This document shows positions 1 through 8,540 of a stretch of 37,244 bases of DNA, piece after piece. This stretch comes from Hyphomicrobiales bacterium (lineage in GTDB: Bacteria; Pseudomonadota; Alphaproteobacteria; Rhizobiales; Devosiaceae), in contig UCAU01000076.1 of NCBI GenBank assembly GCA_900470445.1, positions 1 to 37,244 of the forward strand, in the 5' to 3' direction. A program made the position numbers and the translations under genes. A model generated the notes under the pieces. It was not told where the DNA came from and searched no databases. It saw only the letters and a program-made list of their open reading frames with translations. How positions within the stretch are numbered: the stretch's first letter is position 1; each line of letters opens with the position of its first letter.

Positions 1-36
1 CCTCCCCCTTGTGGGGAGGGGACAGGGGTGGGGGTG
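1..36. repeat. Hairpin repeat at left edge (CCTCCCC family)
   Basis: CCTCCCC (1-7) pairs with GGGGAGG (13-19) around a CTTGT loop, followed by a G-rich stretch. It lies just downstream of the stop of the minus-strand binding protein gene, so it may help end that transcript. A close relative with loop CTTGA is at the right edge of the window (37216-37236). Confidence 0.6.
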
Positions 37-60
37 AGCCCACACCCGAAATGAGTAACC

Positions 61-1545
61 TCACTCCACCCAGTGAATCCCGCGCAGCACCAATCCCTCG
101 ATCGGCGAATTCTGCCACATGCCGGCAAGCTTGGCGTTCCACACGCCCGTCTGGGCGAGCTCGAACAGGTAGCCATTGACCGCATCCTTGGCCAGGATGG
201 TCTGTGCCTCGATAGCCAGTTCCTTGCGTTTGGCGTCGTCAGTCGTCTCATTGAGTGTCTTGATCAGCGCCTGGAAGTCGGGATTGTCATAGCCGAAGTA
301 GTAGTCTGGATTGGCATAATTTCCAATGTCGAACGGCTCGACGTGGCTGATGATGGTCAGGTCGAAGTCATGATTGGTATAGACGTCCTGCAGCCATTGC
401 GCGAATTCCACATTGATCAGCTCGAGCTTGATGCCCACCGCCGCAAACTGGCTGGCAATGATCTGCCCGGAGAGCCGCGCATAGCCCAACGGCGGCAGTT
501 TCAGCGTCGCGCTGAACCCATCGGGATAGCCTGCTTCCGCCAGCAACGCCTTGGCCGCCGCCGGATCATAGGGATAGGTGCCGGTCAGATCGACATAATA
601 GGCATTATGCGGCGCAAACGGCGCGCCAATCGGCGTGCCATAGCCAAAGGTTGCGCCATCGATGATCGCCTGGCGATCCAGCGCATGGGCCATGGCCTGG
701 CGCACCTTGAGATTATCAAACGGGGGCTTGCGATTATTGGTCCCCAGGATCGTCTCGCCTTCGGTCGTGCCCACCAGCACCTTGAATTGCGGATTGCCTT
801 CGAACACGGCCAGCGAGTCCGGCGCAAAATTATTGGTGCCGTCGATATCGCCTGCCAGCAAGGCGCTGGTCATGGCCGCCGTGTCGCCGATGAACAGATA
901 TGTCGCTTTGCTCAGCGCCGGCAGCGTGCCCCAATAGGGCTCGTAGCGCTCGAGCAAAACGCGGTTGCCCTTGTCCCATTGCACAAAGGCAAATGGCCCG
1001 GTGCCGATCGGGGTCGTCGCATTGTTATCAGCGCTTTCCGGCGCCACAATCACCGCATCGCCCCGGCCCAGATTGAACAGGAACAGTCCCACCGGCTTGC
1101 TCAGCGTGAAGCTGATTGTGAATGGATCGACCACCTTCACCTCAGCGATGTCGGTATAGAGCTCCTTATGCGCATTGACGCTGTCAGCCGCCAGAATGCG
1201 GTCAAAGGTGAATTTGACGTCGTCGGCATCGAACGCCGTGCCGTCATGAAAGGTCACCCCTTCATGCAGCTTGAATGTATAGGTCAGGCTGTCGTCCGAA
1301 ATGGTCCATGAACTGGCCAGCCCCGGCTGCACCGCGCCGTTTTCGTCAATGGCGGTCAGGCCTTCAAAGATGTTCTGATAGACCACGATATCGATGGCCT
1401 CGGCGGCGCCCGCCGTTGGGTCGAGAATTGGCGGCTCCAGCGCCACCCCGATCCGCACTTCGGTCGGCTGCTGCGCCAGTGCCGCGCCGCTCAGCGCACC
1501 AGCCAAGGCCAGAGCCATCGAGATGCTCTTGAAAATCCTGCCCAT
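61..1545 (-). CDS. ABC transporter substrate-binding protein, family 5 (peptide/opine type)
   Basis: This is a periplasmic solute-binding protein of SBP_bac_5 type (DppA/OppA family), 494 residues, the usual family length. A Sec signal peptide is clear: a basic start MGRIFK, a hydrophobic core, and likely cleavage after ALA at residue 24. The mature part opens with the family pattern (VALEPPILDP, then a segment naming the gene-product load, then FKLHEGVTFHDGTAFDADDV). The start is supported by GGAG seven bases upstream of the ATG. It lies downstream of the iron permease on the same strand, separated by about 130 bases with a hairpin, so it is probably a separate transcription unit. No matching dipeptide permease or ATPase genes lie in the window. 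The substrate cannot be told from sequence alone; family members bind peptides, nickel, heme or opines. Confidence 0.9.
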   Translation of the reverse strand: MGRIFKSISMALALAGALSGAALAQQPTEVRIGVALEPPILDPTAGAAEAIDIVVYQNIFEGLTAIDENGAVQPGLASSWTISDDSLTYTFKLHEGVTFHDGTAFDADDVKFTFDRILAADSVNAHKELYTDIAEVKVVDPFTISFTLSKPVGLFLFNLGRGDAVIVAPESADNNATTPIGTGPFAFVQWDKGNRVLLERYEPYWGTLPALSKATYLFIGDTAAMTSALLAGDIDGTNNFAPDSLAVFEGNPQFKVLVGTTEGETILGTNNRKPPFDNLKVRQAMAHALDRQAIIDGATFGYGTPIGAPFAPHNAYYVDLTGTYPYDPAAAKALLAEAGYPDGFSATLKLPPLGYARLSGQIIASQFAAVGIKLELINVEFAQWLQDVYTNHDFDLTIISHVEPFDIGNYANPDYYFGYDNPDFQALIKTLNETTDDAKRKELAIEAQTILAKDAVNGYLFELAQTGVWNAKLAGMWQNSPIEGLVLRGIHWVE

Positions 1546-1598
1546 TCACTCGCTCCAAAAACGGCGTTCCCGGACGTCCCTCCGGAAAATCGCGCGTG

Positions 1599-1617
1599 CT
1601 GGCGCATGAGGCGCCAG
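1599..1617 (-). terminator. Putative hairpin terminator after iron permease gene
   Basis: CTGGCGC (1599-1605) pairs with GCGCCAG (1611-1617) over a 5-base loop. It lies 57 bases beyond the permease stop on the minus strand. The following T run is weak (GATTTT further on), so it could also be an operator for the next gene. Confidence 0.4.
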
Positions 1618-1673
1618 CTCCCATGGCCCGATGGTATAGGGCAATGGCGCCGATATGGCAGTAGCAAGTGTAG

Positions 1674-3272
1674 TTATACTTTCCGCCGATCGCCCAGCCG
1701 CGTAGCAAGGATCACCGGAACCAGCCCCGCCAGCACAATGAACAGCGCGGGCATGGCCGCCTGCGCAAACAGCCCCGCATTGGCTCGCCCATAAACCAGC
1801 GTCGCCAGCGTATCCACGCCCAGCGGCCGCAACAGCAAAGTCGCCGGCAATTCCTTGACGATCTCGACGAATACCAGCGTCGCCGCGCTGATAATCGCCG
1901 GCATCAGCGTCGGCAAATCCACCCGCAGCAATAGCCCCAGCCCGCTCTGCCCCAGCACCCGCCCGGCATGCAGCATGGAATCGCCGCGCTTCTTGATCGC
2001 GGCGTCGAGCGTGGAATGGCTCACCGCCAAAAACCGGATCGCATAAACATAAAGCAGCGCCGCCATCGACCCCGACAGGATCAAGCCCGGCCGCCACCCC
2101 GCCAGCGCCATGGTCATGCGGTTGAACCACAGATCGGCCTGCCCCAGCGGCTGCAACAGCCCCAGCGCCAGCACCGTGCCGGGAATGGCATAGCCGAGCG
2201 TCGCCAGCCGGATCGCGCCGCGCGACAGGTTCCCGGCATGCTGGCCGATCTTGGCCGCCACCAGCCCCAATATTACGGTGATCACCGCCCCCGCCGAAGC
2301 CAGGATCAGCGTCGGCCACAGCGCGCCCAGCGTCATGCTGATCGTTTCGGGCAGCACCAGGCGGAACGCCAGATAGCTCAATTCCCCCACCGGAATGCCA
2401 AAGCCCATGCCCAGCAGCACAAGGCAAAATCCAAACGCCGCCCAGGCCCGCCCGCCACGCAATTCCTCACGCGCCGGCGGCACCCGGCTATCGCGATTGG
2501 CCAGATACACCCGATTATGCCGCGCCCGCTGCTCGGCCGCGATCAGCAGGCCAATGACCAAAACCACCGTCACCGCCAATTGCGCCGCCCCGCCAAAGTC
2601 CGAGCGGTTGATCCAGGTCGAATAGATAATGGCGGTAATGGCGTTGATGCCGAAATACTGCACCGCGCCCAGATCGTTGACCACTTCCATCATCGCCAGC
2701 GTCACGCCCACGACAAGGGCCGGCCGCGAGGTTGGCAGGATGATCGCGAAAAACGTCCGCATGCCGCCTGCGCCCAACGTGCGTGCCGCGATATTGAGCG
2801 ATGCCGATTGCATCAGGAAAAAGCCGCGGCACGCGACATAGACATAGGGGTACAGCACCGAGGACAGCACAATCGCCGCCCCCCAATGGCTGCGAATGTC
2901 GGGAAACCAATAATCCTGCAGCGTCCGCGCCCCAGTCACCCCGCGCAGAGCGGTCTGCAACGGCCCGGTAAAGCCCAGGAATTCCACATAGCCATAGGCC
3001 GCGAGGTATGTCGGCACCGCCAGCGGCAATACCAGCATCCAGTCAAACACCCGGCGCAGCGGAAAATCGTAATGCGTCACCAGCCACGCCGCCACCAGCC
3101 CCGCAACGCCGGTCAATATCCCCACCGACCCCATCAGAACGCCGGTTTCCCGCAGCGCCGTCGGCAACATCGTTGCAGCCAGCCCATTGCTGCCGCTACT
3201 CACCGCCGCCCAGCCCAGCCACAGAATGGGCAGCCCCGCCGCCACCGCCAGCACAAGCGCAACGACCGGCAA
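1674..3272 (-). CDS. fbpB: Iron(III) ABC transporter permease, fused two-domain (FbpB/SfuB-like)
   Basis: This is an inner-membrane permease of the ferric iron type, 532 residues with about 12 hydrophobic segments arranged as two tandem BPD_transp_1 halves. Each half carries the cytoplasmic EAA-type loop that docks the ATPase: one reads AARTLGAGGMRTFFAIILP in the first half, the second lies around DAAIKKRGDSMLHAGRVLG. It sits 74 bases downstream of the iron-binding protein gene on the same strand, so the two are probably cotranscribed. The start is uncertain. The TTG at 3272 has a GGGG about 8 bases upstream, but the frame stays open back through KTKHQTGGAKA to the stop of the upstream gene. 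An earlier non-ATG start giving a usual basic N-terminus is therefore possible. No ATP-binding subunit gene is nearby, so it would have to be encoded elsewhere. Confidence 0.9.
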   Translation of the reverse strand: MPVVALVLAVAAGLPILWLGWAAVSSGSNGLAATMLPTALRETGVLMGSVGILTGVAGLVAAWLVTHYDFPLRRVFDWMLVLPLAVPTYLAAYGYVEFLGFTGPLQTALRGVTGARTLQDYWFPDIRSHWGAAIVLSSVLYPYVYVACRGFFLMQSASLNIAARTLGAGGMRTFFAIILPTSRPALVVGVTLAMMEVVNDLGAVQYFGINAITAIIYSTWINRSDFGGAAQLAVTVVLVIGLLIAAEQRARHNRVYLANRDSRVPPAREELRGGRAWAAFGFCLVLLGMGFGIPVGELSYLAFRLVLPETISMTLGALWPTLILASAGAVITVILGLVAAKIGQHAGNLSRGAIRLATLGYAIPGTVLALGLLQPLGQADLWFNRMTMALAGWRPGLILSGSMAALLYVYAIRFLAVSHSTLDAAIKKRGDSMLHAGRVLGQSGLGLLLRVDLPTLMPAIISAATLVFVEIVKELPATLLLRPLGVDTLATLVYGRANAGLFAQAAMPALFIVLAGLVPVILATRLGDRRKV

Positions 3273-3346
3273 GGCTTTCGCCCCGCCGGTCTGATGCTTG
3301 GTCTTGGCTATGGGTGTGCTGGAGATAGCGTGTTCCGGCAGAAGGT

Positions 3347-4393
3347 TTAGTTCTGCGCACCTTCGTTGAACTTGAGCTCATCGACAAGTGCCGCCGCCGC
3401 AGCGCGGTTCGCCGCGACCTCGACCAGCGGGGTTGCCACCGGCTTGAGCGCACCCCAGGACAGGGTCAATTCAGACGGCGCGACTGAAGCCACTACCGGA
3501 AACTCGTAATTGGTGTCGGCATAGATCTGCTGGGCTTCGTCTGACAAGAGGAACGCGATCAGCGCATTGGCATTTTCGGCATTGGGCGCATGCTTGGCAA
3601 TGAACCCGCCGGCCACATTGACCTGGGTGCCTTCGCCTCCGGCATCGGGATAGATGATCCGCGCCGAATTGGCCCAGTCCTTCTGCTCCGGCTCGGCCTC
3701 GTTATTCAGCATCACGCCCATGTAGTAGGTATTGGTGATGGAGAGGTCACACGTGCCCGCCAGGATATTTTTGACGCCTTCGCGGTCGCCGCCATTGGGC
3801 GCATAGGCCAGGTTATCACGCACCTTGGTCAGCCATTCGCGCGTGTTGTCCAGACCATGCGCGGCAATGCGCTGCGCGATCAGCCCGATATTATAGGCAT
3901 GGTCGCCCGGACGGGTGCAGAGGCGCCCCTTCCATTCGGGCCCCGTAATGTCCTCATAGGTCAGCGCCGTATCCTCGACGCGATCCTTGGACACGTAAAA
4001 CACCCGGGCGCGCAGCGACAGTGCGGTCCAATTGGCATCGTCATCGCGGAACGCTTCAGGCACGCGCTCGGTCAGCGCTGCGGTGGTGATAGGCTGGGTC
4101 AGGCCCTGCTCTTCGGCGCCCACGAGATTGCCGATATCGACGGTCAACACCACGTCGGCGGGCGACAGTTCGCCCTCGGCCGCCACGCGTTCCAGCAAGC
4201 CATCGCCGGCATAAAGCACCTTGGCTTCGATACCGGTCTCGGCGGTGAACTTGTCCAGCAGCGGCTGCAGCAGGCCCTGCTCGCGATAGCTGTAAATATT
4301 GACTTCGCCGCTCTGGGCAAAGCTGGGGGTGCTGAGGCCCAACAGGATAGTTGAACTCAGCAGGGCAAAGGCAAGGCGTGTCGTCTTTGTCAT
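3347..4393 (-). CDS. fbpA: Iron(III) ABC transporter substrate-binding protein, copy 1
   Basis: This is a periplasmic ferric-iron binding protein (FbpA/FutA class), 348 residues from the chosen ATG. The ATG at 4393 follows GGGAGAG and opens a good signal peptide (MTKTTRL, hydrophobic core, cleavage after SFA near residue 26). The frame extends upstream but that part is not signal-like. Diagnostic features are the mature start SGEVNIYSYRE and the adjacent tyrosine pair in NTYYMG (residues 223-224), which in this family ligate iron. Cys159 and Cys215 could form a disulphide. It heads a likely operon with the permease. It is a tandem paralogue of the protein encoded at 4720-5742, with near-identical ends (ALVDELKF-N/D-EG). 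An ICE-like dyad lies about 105 bases upstream, suggesting iron-dependent control by Irr or a relative; this is an inference. Confidence 0.93.
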   Translation of the reverse strand: MTKTTRLAFALLSSTILLGLSTPSFAQSGEVNIYSYREQGLLQPLLDKFTAETGIEAKVLYAGDGLLERVAAEGELSPADVVLTVDIGNLVGAEEQGLTQPITTAALTERVPEAFRDDDANWTALSLRARVFYVSKDRVEDTALTYEDITGPEWKGRLCTRPGDHAYNIGLIAQRIAAHGLDNTREWLTKVRDNLAYAPNGGDREGVKNILAGTCDLSITNTYYMGVMLNNEAEPEQKDWANSARIIYPDAGGEGTQVNVAGGFIAKHAPNAENANALIAFLLSDEAQQIYADTNYEFPVVASVAPSELTLSWGALKPVATPLVEVAANRAAAAALVDELKFNEGAQN

Positions 4394-4463
4394 GGTTCTC
4401 TCCCAAGGCGGGCCGCTAAAAACCCGCGAATGGAGGCCCTTGTGTTGGCTGAACCATGCCGTG

Positions 4464-4513
4464 TCAATAAAATATAACAATAACAATAGCTTGCACCTTG
4501 GAACCATTCAAAT
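4464..4513 (-). promoter_or_regulatory. Conserved upstream region of fbpA copy 1 with ICE-like dyad
   Basis: On the plus strand, TTGGAA (4498-4503), CCA, TTCAAA (4507-4512) form an inverted repeat. On the minus strand it is followed 30 bases later by TTTATTGACA. The same arrangement occurs upstream of the second paralogue at 5792-5843. The dyad resembles the Irr iron control element (TTTAGAA-N3-TTCTAAA as I recall it) but is not identical. Conservation between two otherwise diverged upstream regions is the main evidence that it is a regulatory site. Confidence 0.6.
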
Positions 4514-4649
4514 ATAGGTCCCGAAACCAGTGCGAAAACAATCCGTTAGCTGAGTGAGGAAATCATATTATTGCCATGCGACATTTGCGCCGTGGCTGCC
4601 GTTCCCCCTTTGGGAGGAGGGTTACTCAGAACGCGTTCAAAGGCGCGGT

Positions 4650-4675
4650 GTCATCCCGGCCTTCGCCGGAATGAC
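4650..4675. repeat. REP-like hairpin (GTCAT...CCGGC family)
   Basis: GTCATCCCGGC and GCCGGAATGAC flank a CTTC loop, giving an 11-bp stem with one mismatch. Relatives are the paired arms at 13959-14057. It lies just after the stop of the second iron-binding protein gene on the minus strand. Confidence 0.7.
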
Positions 4676-4719
4676 ATCGTGGGTGGATGCGGGTCCCAAA
4701 GAACACCGCCCCACCAAGC

Positions 4720-5742
4720 CTAATTCTGCGGCCCCTCATCAAACTTCAGTTCATCCACCAGCGCTGCCGCTTCCTTGCGATGCCCAGCAATCTCGATCAG
4801 CGGTGTCTGGTCCGCCTTGAGTGTCCCCCAGCTTGCCACCAGCTCCGAGGGCGCCACCCCTTCCACCACCGGAAATTCATAATTGCCGCTGGCATAAAGA
4901 TGCTGCGCTTCATCCGACAGCAGGAATTCGACCAATCTGTCGCCATTGTCCTTGTTGGGTGCATATTTGGCCAGGATCGCCCCCGATACATTGACCTGCG
5001 TGCCCTCGCCATCCGCATCGGGATAGATGATCCGCGCGGAAGCGGCCCAATCCTTCTGCTCGGGCTCGGCCTCATTGGTCAGCATCAGTCCCATATAATA
5101 GGTATTGCCGATCGCCAGATCACACGTGCCGTCAAAGATCGCCTTGACTTGGTCGCGATCCGCCCCGGTCGGTGGCCGCGACAGATTATCCCGCACCGCC
5201 CCCAGCCAGGTCCGCGTCCGGTCCACGCCCCAATGGGCAATGCGCGTCGCGATCAGCCCGATATTGTAGACATGCTGGCCCGAGCGCGTGCAGAGCCGCC
5301 CCTTCCATTCCGGCTTGGCAATGTCCTCATAGGTCAGCGCCGTCTCTTTCACCCGGTCGATCGAGGCATAAAATACCCGCGCCCGCAGCGACAAAGCCAC
5401 CCATTGCCCATCGGGGTCATGATATTGGTCCGGCACCCGCGCCAAAGCCGCCGTCGAAATCGTCTGCGACACACCAAGGTCCTTGGCATTGGCCAGATTG
5501 CCGATATCGACCGTGACGATCACATCGGCCGGCGAGAGTTCCCCCTCCGCCGCCACCCGCTCGATCAGGCCATCAGCCGCATAAAGCACATTGGTCTTGA
5601 TCCCGGTTTCTGCGGTAAACCGGTCCAGCAGCGGCTGGATCAGCCCCGGCTCGCGATAGGTATAGACATTGACCTCGCCAGATTGCGCCCAGGCCGGCGC
5701 CGCCAGCATCAACAGCGAAGCAACAAGTACGGTCCTGATCAT
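4720..5742 (-). CDS. Iron(III) ABC transporter substrate-binding protein, copy 2
   Basis: This is the second periplasmic ferric-iron binding protein, 340 residues, clearly homologous along its whole length to copy 1. The ATG at 5742 follows GGAGAGCCCA and begins a signal peptide MIRTVLVASLLMLAAPAWA with cleavage near residue 19; an ATG six codons earlier has no good ribosome site. The iron-ligand tyrosine pair is kept in NTYYMG (residues 215-216), as are the mature start SGEVNVYTYRE and Cys151/Cys208. Its own promoter region repeats the TTGGAA-N3-TTCAAA site. It is separated from copy 1 by 326 bases with a hairpin, so it may be transcribed on its own. Both copies look intact. They could share the permease with different affinity or ligand preference (inference). 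Confidence 0.92.
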   Translation of the reverse strand: MIRTVLVASLLMLAAPAWAQSGEVNVYTYREPGLIQPLLDRFTAETGIKTNVLYAADGLIERVAAEGELSPADVIVTVDIGNLANAKDLGVSQTISTAALARVPDQYHDPDGQWVALSLRARVFYASIDRVKETALTYEDIAKPEWKGRLCTRSGQHVYNIGLIATRIAHWGVDRTRTWLGAVRDNLSRPPTGADRDQVKAIFDGTCDLAIGNTYYMGLMLTNEAEPEQKDWAASARIIYPDADGEGTQVNVSGAILAKYAPNKDNGDRLVEFLLSDEAQHLYASGNYEFPVVEGVAPSELVASWGTLKADQTPLIEIAGHRKEAAALVDELKFDEGPQN

Positions 5743-5791
5743 TGGGCTCTCCATCGGCATCGGAAAGGGGTTTTGCGCCGCAAGCTCGCGC

Positions 5792-5843
5792 CTGTCAATA
5801 AACTCAATAAAACCAAGAGTTTACCGATTGGAATGGTTCAAAT
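5792..5843 (-). promoter_or_regulatory. Conserved upstream region of iron-binding copy 2 with ICE-like dyad
   Basis: TTGGAA (5828-5833), TGG, TTCAAA (5837-5842) on the plus strand is the same dyad as at 4498-4512, with a different 3-base centre. TTTATTGACA follows 29 bases downstream on the minus strand, against 30 in the first copy. The dyad starts 86 bases upstream of the ATG. Confidence 0.6.
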
Positions 5844-5875
5844 CTGGAGGGTAAATGCCCTGCGCGATCAGGCGC

Positions 5876-8497
5876 TTAACTGCTCGGCTGATCCGATTGC
5901 AGGGCCGGGCGATCCACCAGGTCCGCTGGGATCATCAGCGTAAACAGCATGCCGGTCGCCCCCGCCGGGTCCACCGATAGCGCAAAGCCATTGACCGCCA
6001 GCAGCGAGCGCGTCAGCGCCAGCCCCACGCTCGAGCGCACCGGCGCCAGCGCGCGGCCCTCTCGGCTCACCCCGTCGCGGAACACGACGAACCGTTCCGC
6101 CATATCCACCGGGGCAGTCGAGCTGTCGCGCACATGAATGGCAATGCCGCCATCATCCTCGCGCTGCGCCGAAATCACCACCGCGCCACCCGTCGGCGTC
6201 TGGTCGATAGCCGAGGCCAACAGGTTGAGCACCGCCTGCGCCAGCGACGCACGATCCGCCGTCACCCGCGGCAGGCTCTCCGAAATCGCATTGCGCACGA
6301 TCACGCGGGCACTGCTCGCCTGCTGGCGAATGCGCATCACGCAGCTTTCCAGCAGGCTCGTCAGCTCGATACTGGCGCGCTGCGGCATATACCGCCCATC
6401 GCGCAGCCGCGCATAATCATCCAGCTCATCGACCAGCGCGGCGATTTCCTGCCCCGCCGCCGCAATGTCCTGCGCATATTCTTCATAGCGCTCATTGCCC
6501 AGCGCCCCGAAGGCTTCCGAGCGGATCAGTTCGGAAAATCCGACAATCGTATTGAGCGGCCGCCGCACCCCGCGGCTGATCCGCGCCAACAGCGCCGGAT
6601 CGGGCTCACCCGAACTCGGTAGCCGGGCCGGGGCCGTGCCGCGCTCTCGAACGAAGCCGAAATAGCCGGTGATGATCCCCGCCTGGCCCTGCGCGAAAAT
6701 CGTCATTTCCGCCTTGCCGCCATCGCTGGCCAGCACGATGCAAGGCCGCGCCGTCTCGGCAAAGCGGGCCGGCCGCTCCAGAAATTCACGCAAGGCCGGC
6801 AATTCGTCTTCCGCCACCAGCCCGCTCAGCGGCCGTCCGGACAGACCCGCGCCCGCTTCCGCCAGTAGCGTCACGGCGCGCGGGCTAGCCAGATTGATCA
6901 CCCCGGCCCGATTGGCATCGAAAAAGCCGTCGCCACGCAGCTCGGCAAATGATTCGGCAAAGGCGCGCACCGCTGCCTCGTGGCCCGTGCGCACTTCGGT
7001 GGCGCTGGCCGACAGCATCAGGGCAGGGCGCCCCTGCCAGGAGATCGATTGCAGCCGCGCCGTCACCGGCACCAACGTGCCGTCCCGCTGCATCAAATGA
7101 TTGACGGGCCCAGCCTCTTGCTCATCCGGCCCCGCCGAGGGGAACACCGAAGCCAGCCCCGCATTGCGCAACTGCTCCACCGAATCATAGCCCACCATTT
7201 CGGTGATGGCCCGATTGGCAAACAGCACCTGCTGGTCGCGGAACACCAGAATGCCCAGCGGCAGCCGGTTCAGCACCAGCGTTTCCCCGCCCAGATTAAT
7301 CAACGCCCCCGCTGCCCGCTGCGGTTGTGGCGTTGATGGCACTTGCGGCTGCGACACAATCGGCGCCGCCGCCGGCTCGCCCGCACCCACCCGATCATTC
7401 AAAATCCGCGACAATTCATCGAAATTATACCGCGACACCCGCTCGACGGCCTCGGGATCCTCCGGCAAGGCCGGCGCAATCTCGGCCACCGCCGCCGCCA
7501 CGCTCTCCGGATCGGTCCCAGCCAGCTCCGGCATCGGCGTTTCCGCCTCATCCTCGCTCGCATCGGCGACAAATCCGCGCCCCGTCACGCGATAAAGCTG
7601 CCCCGGCACGGGTGTCTCCGGTTCCTTCGCCGCATACATCACGTCATCGTCCGACGTCAGCGGGGTAAACAGCGCCTCATCCGCCGCCAGCCGGTCGACC
7701 AGCGCCGCAAGCCGGCTGACCGATTCGGCCGCCACGTCATCCTCGTTCTCATGCCATTCAGCGCCCGGCCCGTCCTCAAATGCCGCGGGCTCATCAGGCT
7801 TTTCGCTCACAGCCTCGTCGGCTGGCGCAGCATCCAGCTCCGCCGCATGCCAATTGGCCAATTCCCGCTCATAGGCATGCTCATCCGCCACGATGAGATC
7901 GCCGACCGCGTCGTTTGCAACGATCTCGTCAGCCGGCGCGTCGCTCCTCTGAGCCTCGGCGGTAGATTCGGGTGGCAGGTCCGCGTCGCCCGCGCTCGTC
8001 GCCGGTTCGTCAGTCATGCCGGTCGTTTCGGCAGCAGGCTCGCCATCCACTGTAACGGCCTCCCCGCCAGAATCGTCCCGCAGCGCGGCCTCGGCTTCCG
8101 CGGCATCATCTTCTGCCGCACCGGCCGCCAGAATCTCGTCCGCGATCGGGTCGACCCCCACAATCAGCAAAACCGGCTGCCCGTCCTGCCAGATCAGCGG
8201 CGTCGCCGCACAGGTGCTCGAGGCCGGCTTGCCGCCAGCCAGAAACTGAATGCGTGCCAGGCTAGTCCGCCCGGTTGAGCCGAGCCTGATGTTTCGCGCC
8301 ACCTGCCCCTTGATCGGGATGGCGAGCGGGGCGCGTTTCAGCCCATGTTTCTTGATTTTGGCCAGGAACAGCCCGGCGGCGGCATTCTGCCAGATCAGCT
8401 GGTCGCCCTCGCGCGACCACAGCCAGGCCGGGCGAGCATCATCGGCATGCTGCAGCACGCGACGGGCGCTCGGCGATGTGATCCAGTCGGCATCCAT
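5876..8497 (-). CDS. Multi-PAS histidine-kinase-like protein, catalytically degenerate
   Basis: 873 residues from the ATG at 8497; the frame extends 20 codons further to a TTG. There is no signal peptide or membrane segment, so it should be cytoplasmic. Order of parts: a PAS-like region (about 10-118), a long acidic Ala/Glu/Asp-rich linker (about 125-365), a clear PAS domain (about 405-500, with LPLGILVFRDQQVLFANRA), a second PAS-like part (about 510-585), a dimerisation-like segment (about 635-705) and an ATPase-like fold (about 740-860). The kinase core is damaged. Where kinases have SHELRTPLN it has SRGVRRPLN, so the phospho-acceptor His is Arg (about residue 642). The N-box reads NLLASAI instead of NLLSNAI, and DxGxG reads DSSTA. 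The segment GFSELIRSEAFGALGNERYEEY resembles PdhS/PleC-type kinases. I infer a pseudokinase acting by protein contact, in the manner of DivL. Confidence is high for the family and moderate for loss of activity. Confidence 0.85.
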   Translation of the reverse strand: MDADWITSPSARRVLQHADDARPAWLWSREGDQLIWQNAAAGLFLAKIKKHGLKRAPLAIPIKGQVARNIRLGSTGRTSLARIQFLAGGKPASSTCAATPLIWQDGQPVLLIVGVDPIADEILAAGAAEDDAAEAEAALRDDSGGEAVTVDGEPAAETTGMTDEPATSAGDADLPPESTAEAQRSDAPADEIVANDAVGDLIVADEHAYERELANWHAAELDAAPADEAVSEKPDEPAAFEDGPGAEWHENEDDVAAESVSRLAALVDRLAADEALFTPLTSDDDVMYAAKEPETPVPGQLYRVTGRGFVADASEDEAETPMPELAGTDPESVAAAVAEIAPALPEDPEAVERVSRYNFDELSRILNDRVGAGEPAAAPIVSQPQVPSTPQPQRAAGALINLGGETLVLNRLPLGILVFRDQQVLFANRAITEMVGYDSVEQLRNAGLASVFPSAGPDEQEAGPVNHLMQRDGTLVPVTARLQSISWQGRPALMLSASATEVRTGHEAAVRAFAESFAELRGDGFFDANRAGVINLASPRAVTLLAEAGAGLSGRPLSGLVAEDELPALREFLERPARFAETARPCIVLASDGGKAEMTIFAQGQAGIITGYFGFVRERGTAPARLPSSGEPDPALLARISRGVRRPLNTIVGFSELIRSEAFGALGNERYEEYAQDIAAAGQEIAALVDELDDYARLRDGRYMPQRASIELTSLLESCVMRIRQQASSARVIVRNAISESLPRVTADRASLAQAVLNLLASAIDQTPTGGAVVISAQREDDGGIAIHVRDSSTAPVDMAERFVVFRDGVSREGRALAPVRSSVGLALTRSLLAVNGFALSVDPAGATGMLFTLMIPADLVDRPALQSDQPSS

Positions 8498-8540
8498 ATA
8501 CAGCCAAATTCCGTCGAGAAGGGGCGGGCTCCGCCGCGCT

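Larger units (their letters stand above)
4394..4719. other. Intergenic region between the two iron-binding protein genes
   Basis: This 326-base gap holds the leader and ICE-like site of fbpA copy 1 in its left half and a REP-like hairpin at 4650-4675 in its right half. I see no credible gene in it. Confidence 0.6.

Noticed and set aside
73..1311. Long open frame on the plus strand opposite the family 5 binding protein gene
   Set aside because: It is the antisense of a clear gene. High GC at third positions leaves antisense frames open; the translation is rich in Arg/His/Gln and has no family pattern.
1968..3350. 460-codon plus-strand frame opposite the iron permease gene
   Set aside because: Its protein is dominated by Arg, Gln, Pro and His, typical of an antisense shadow of membrane protein codons.
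4394..4510. N-terminal extension of iron-binding protein copy 1 up to 4507
   Set aside because: The extra 38 residues are not signal-like and cover the ICE-like site; the ATG at 4393 has a good SD and begins a normal signal peptide.
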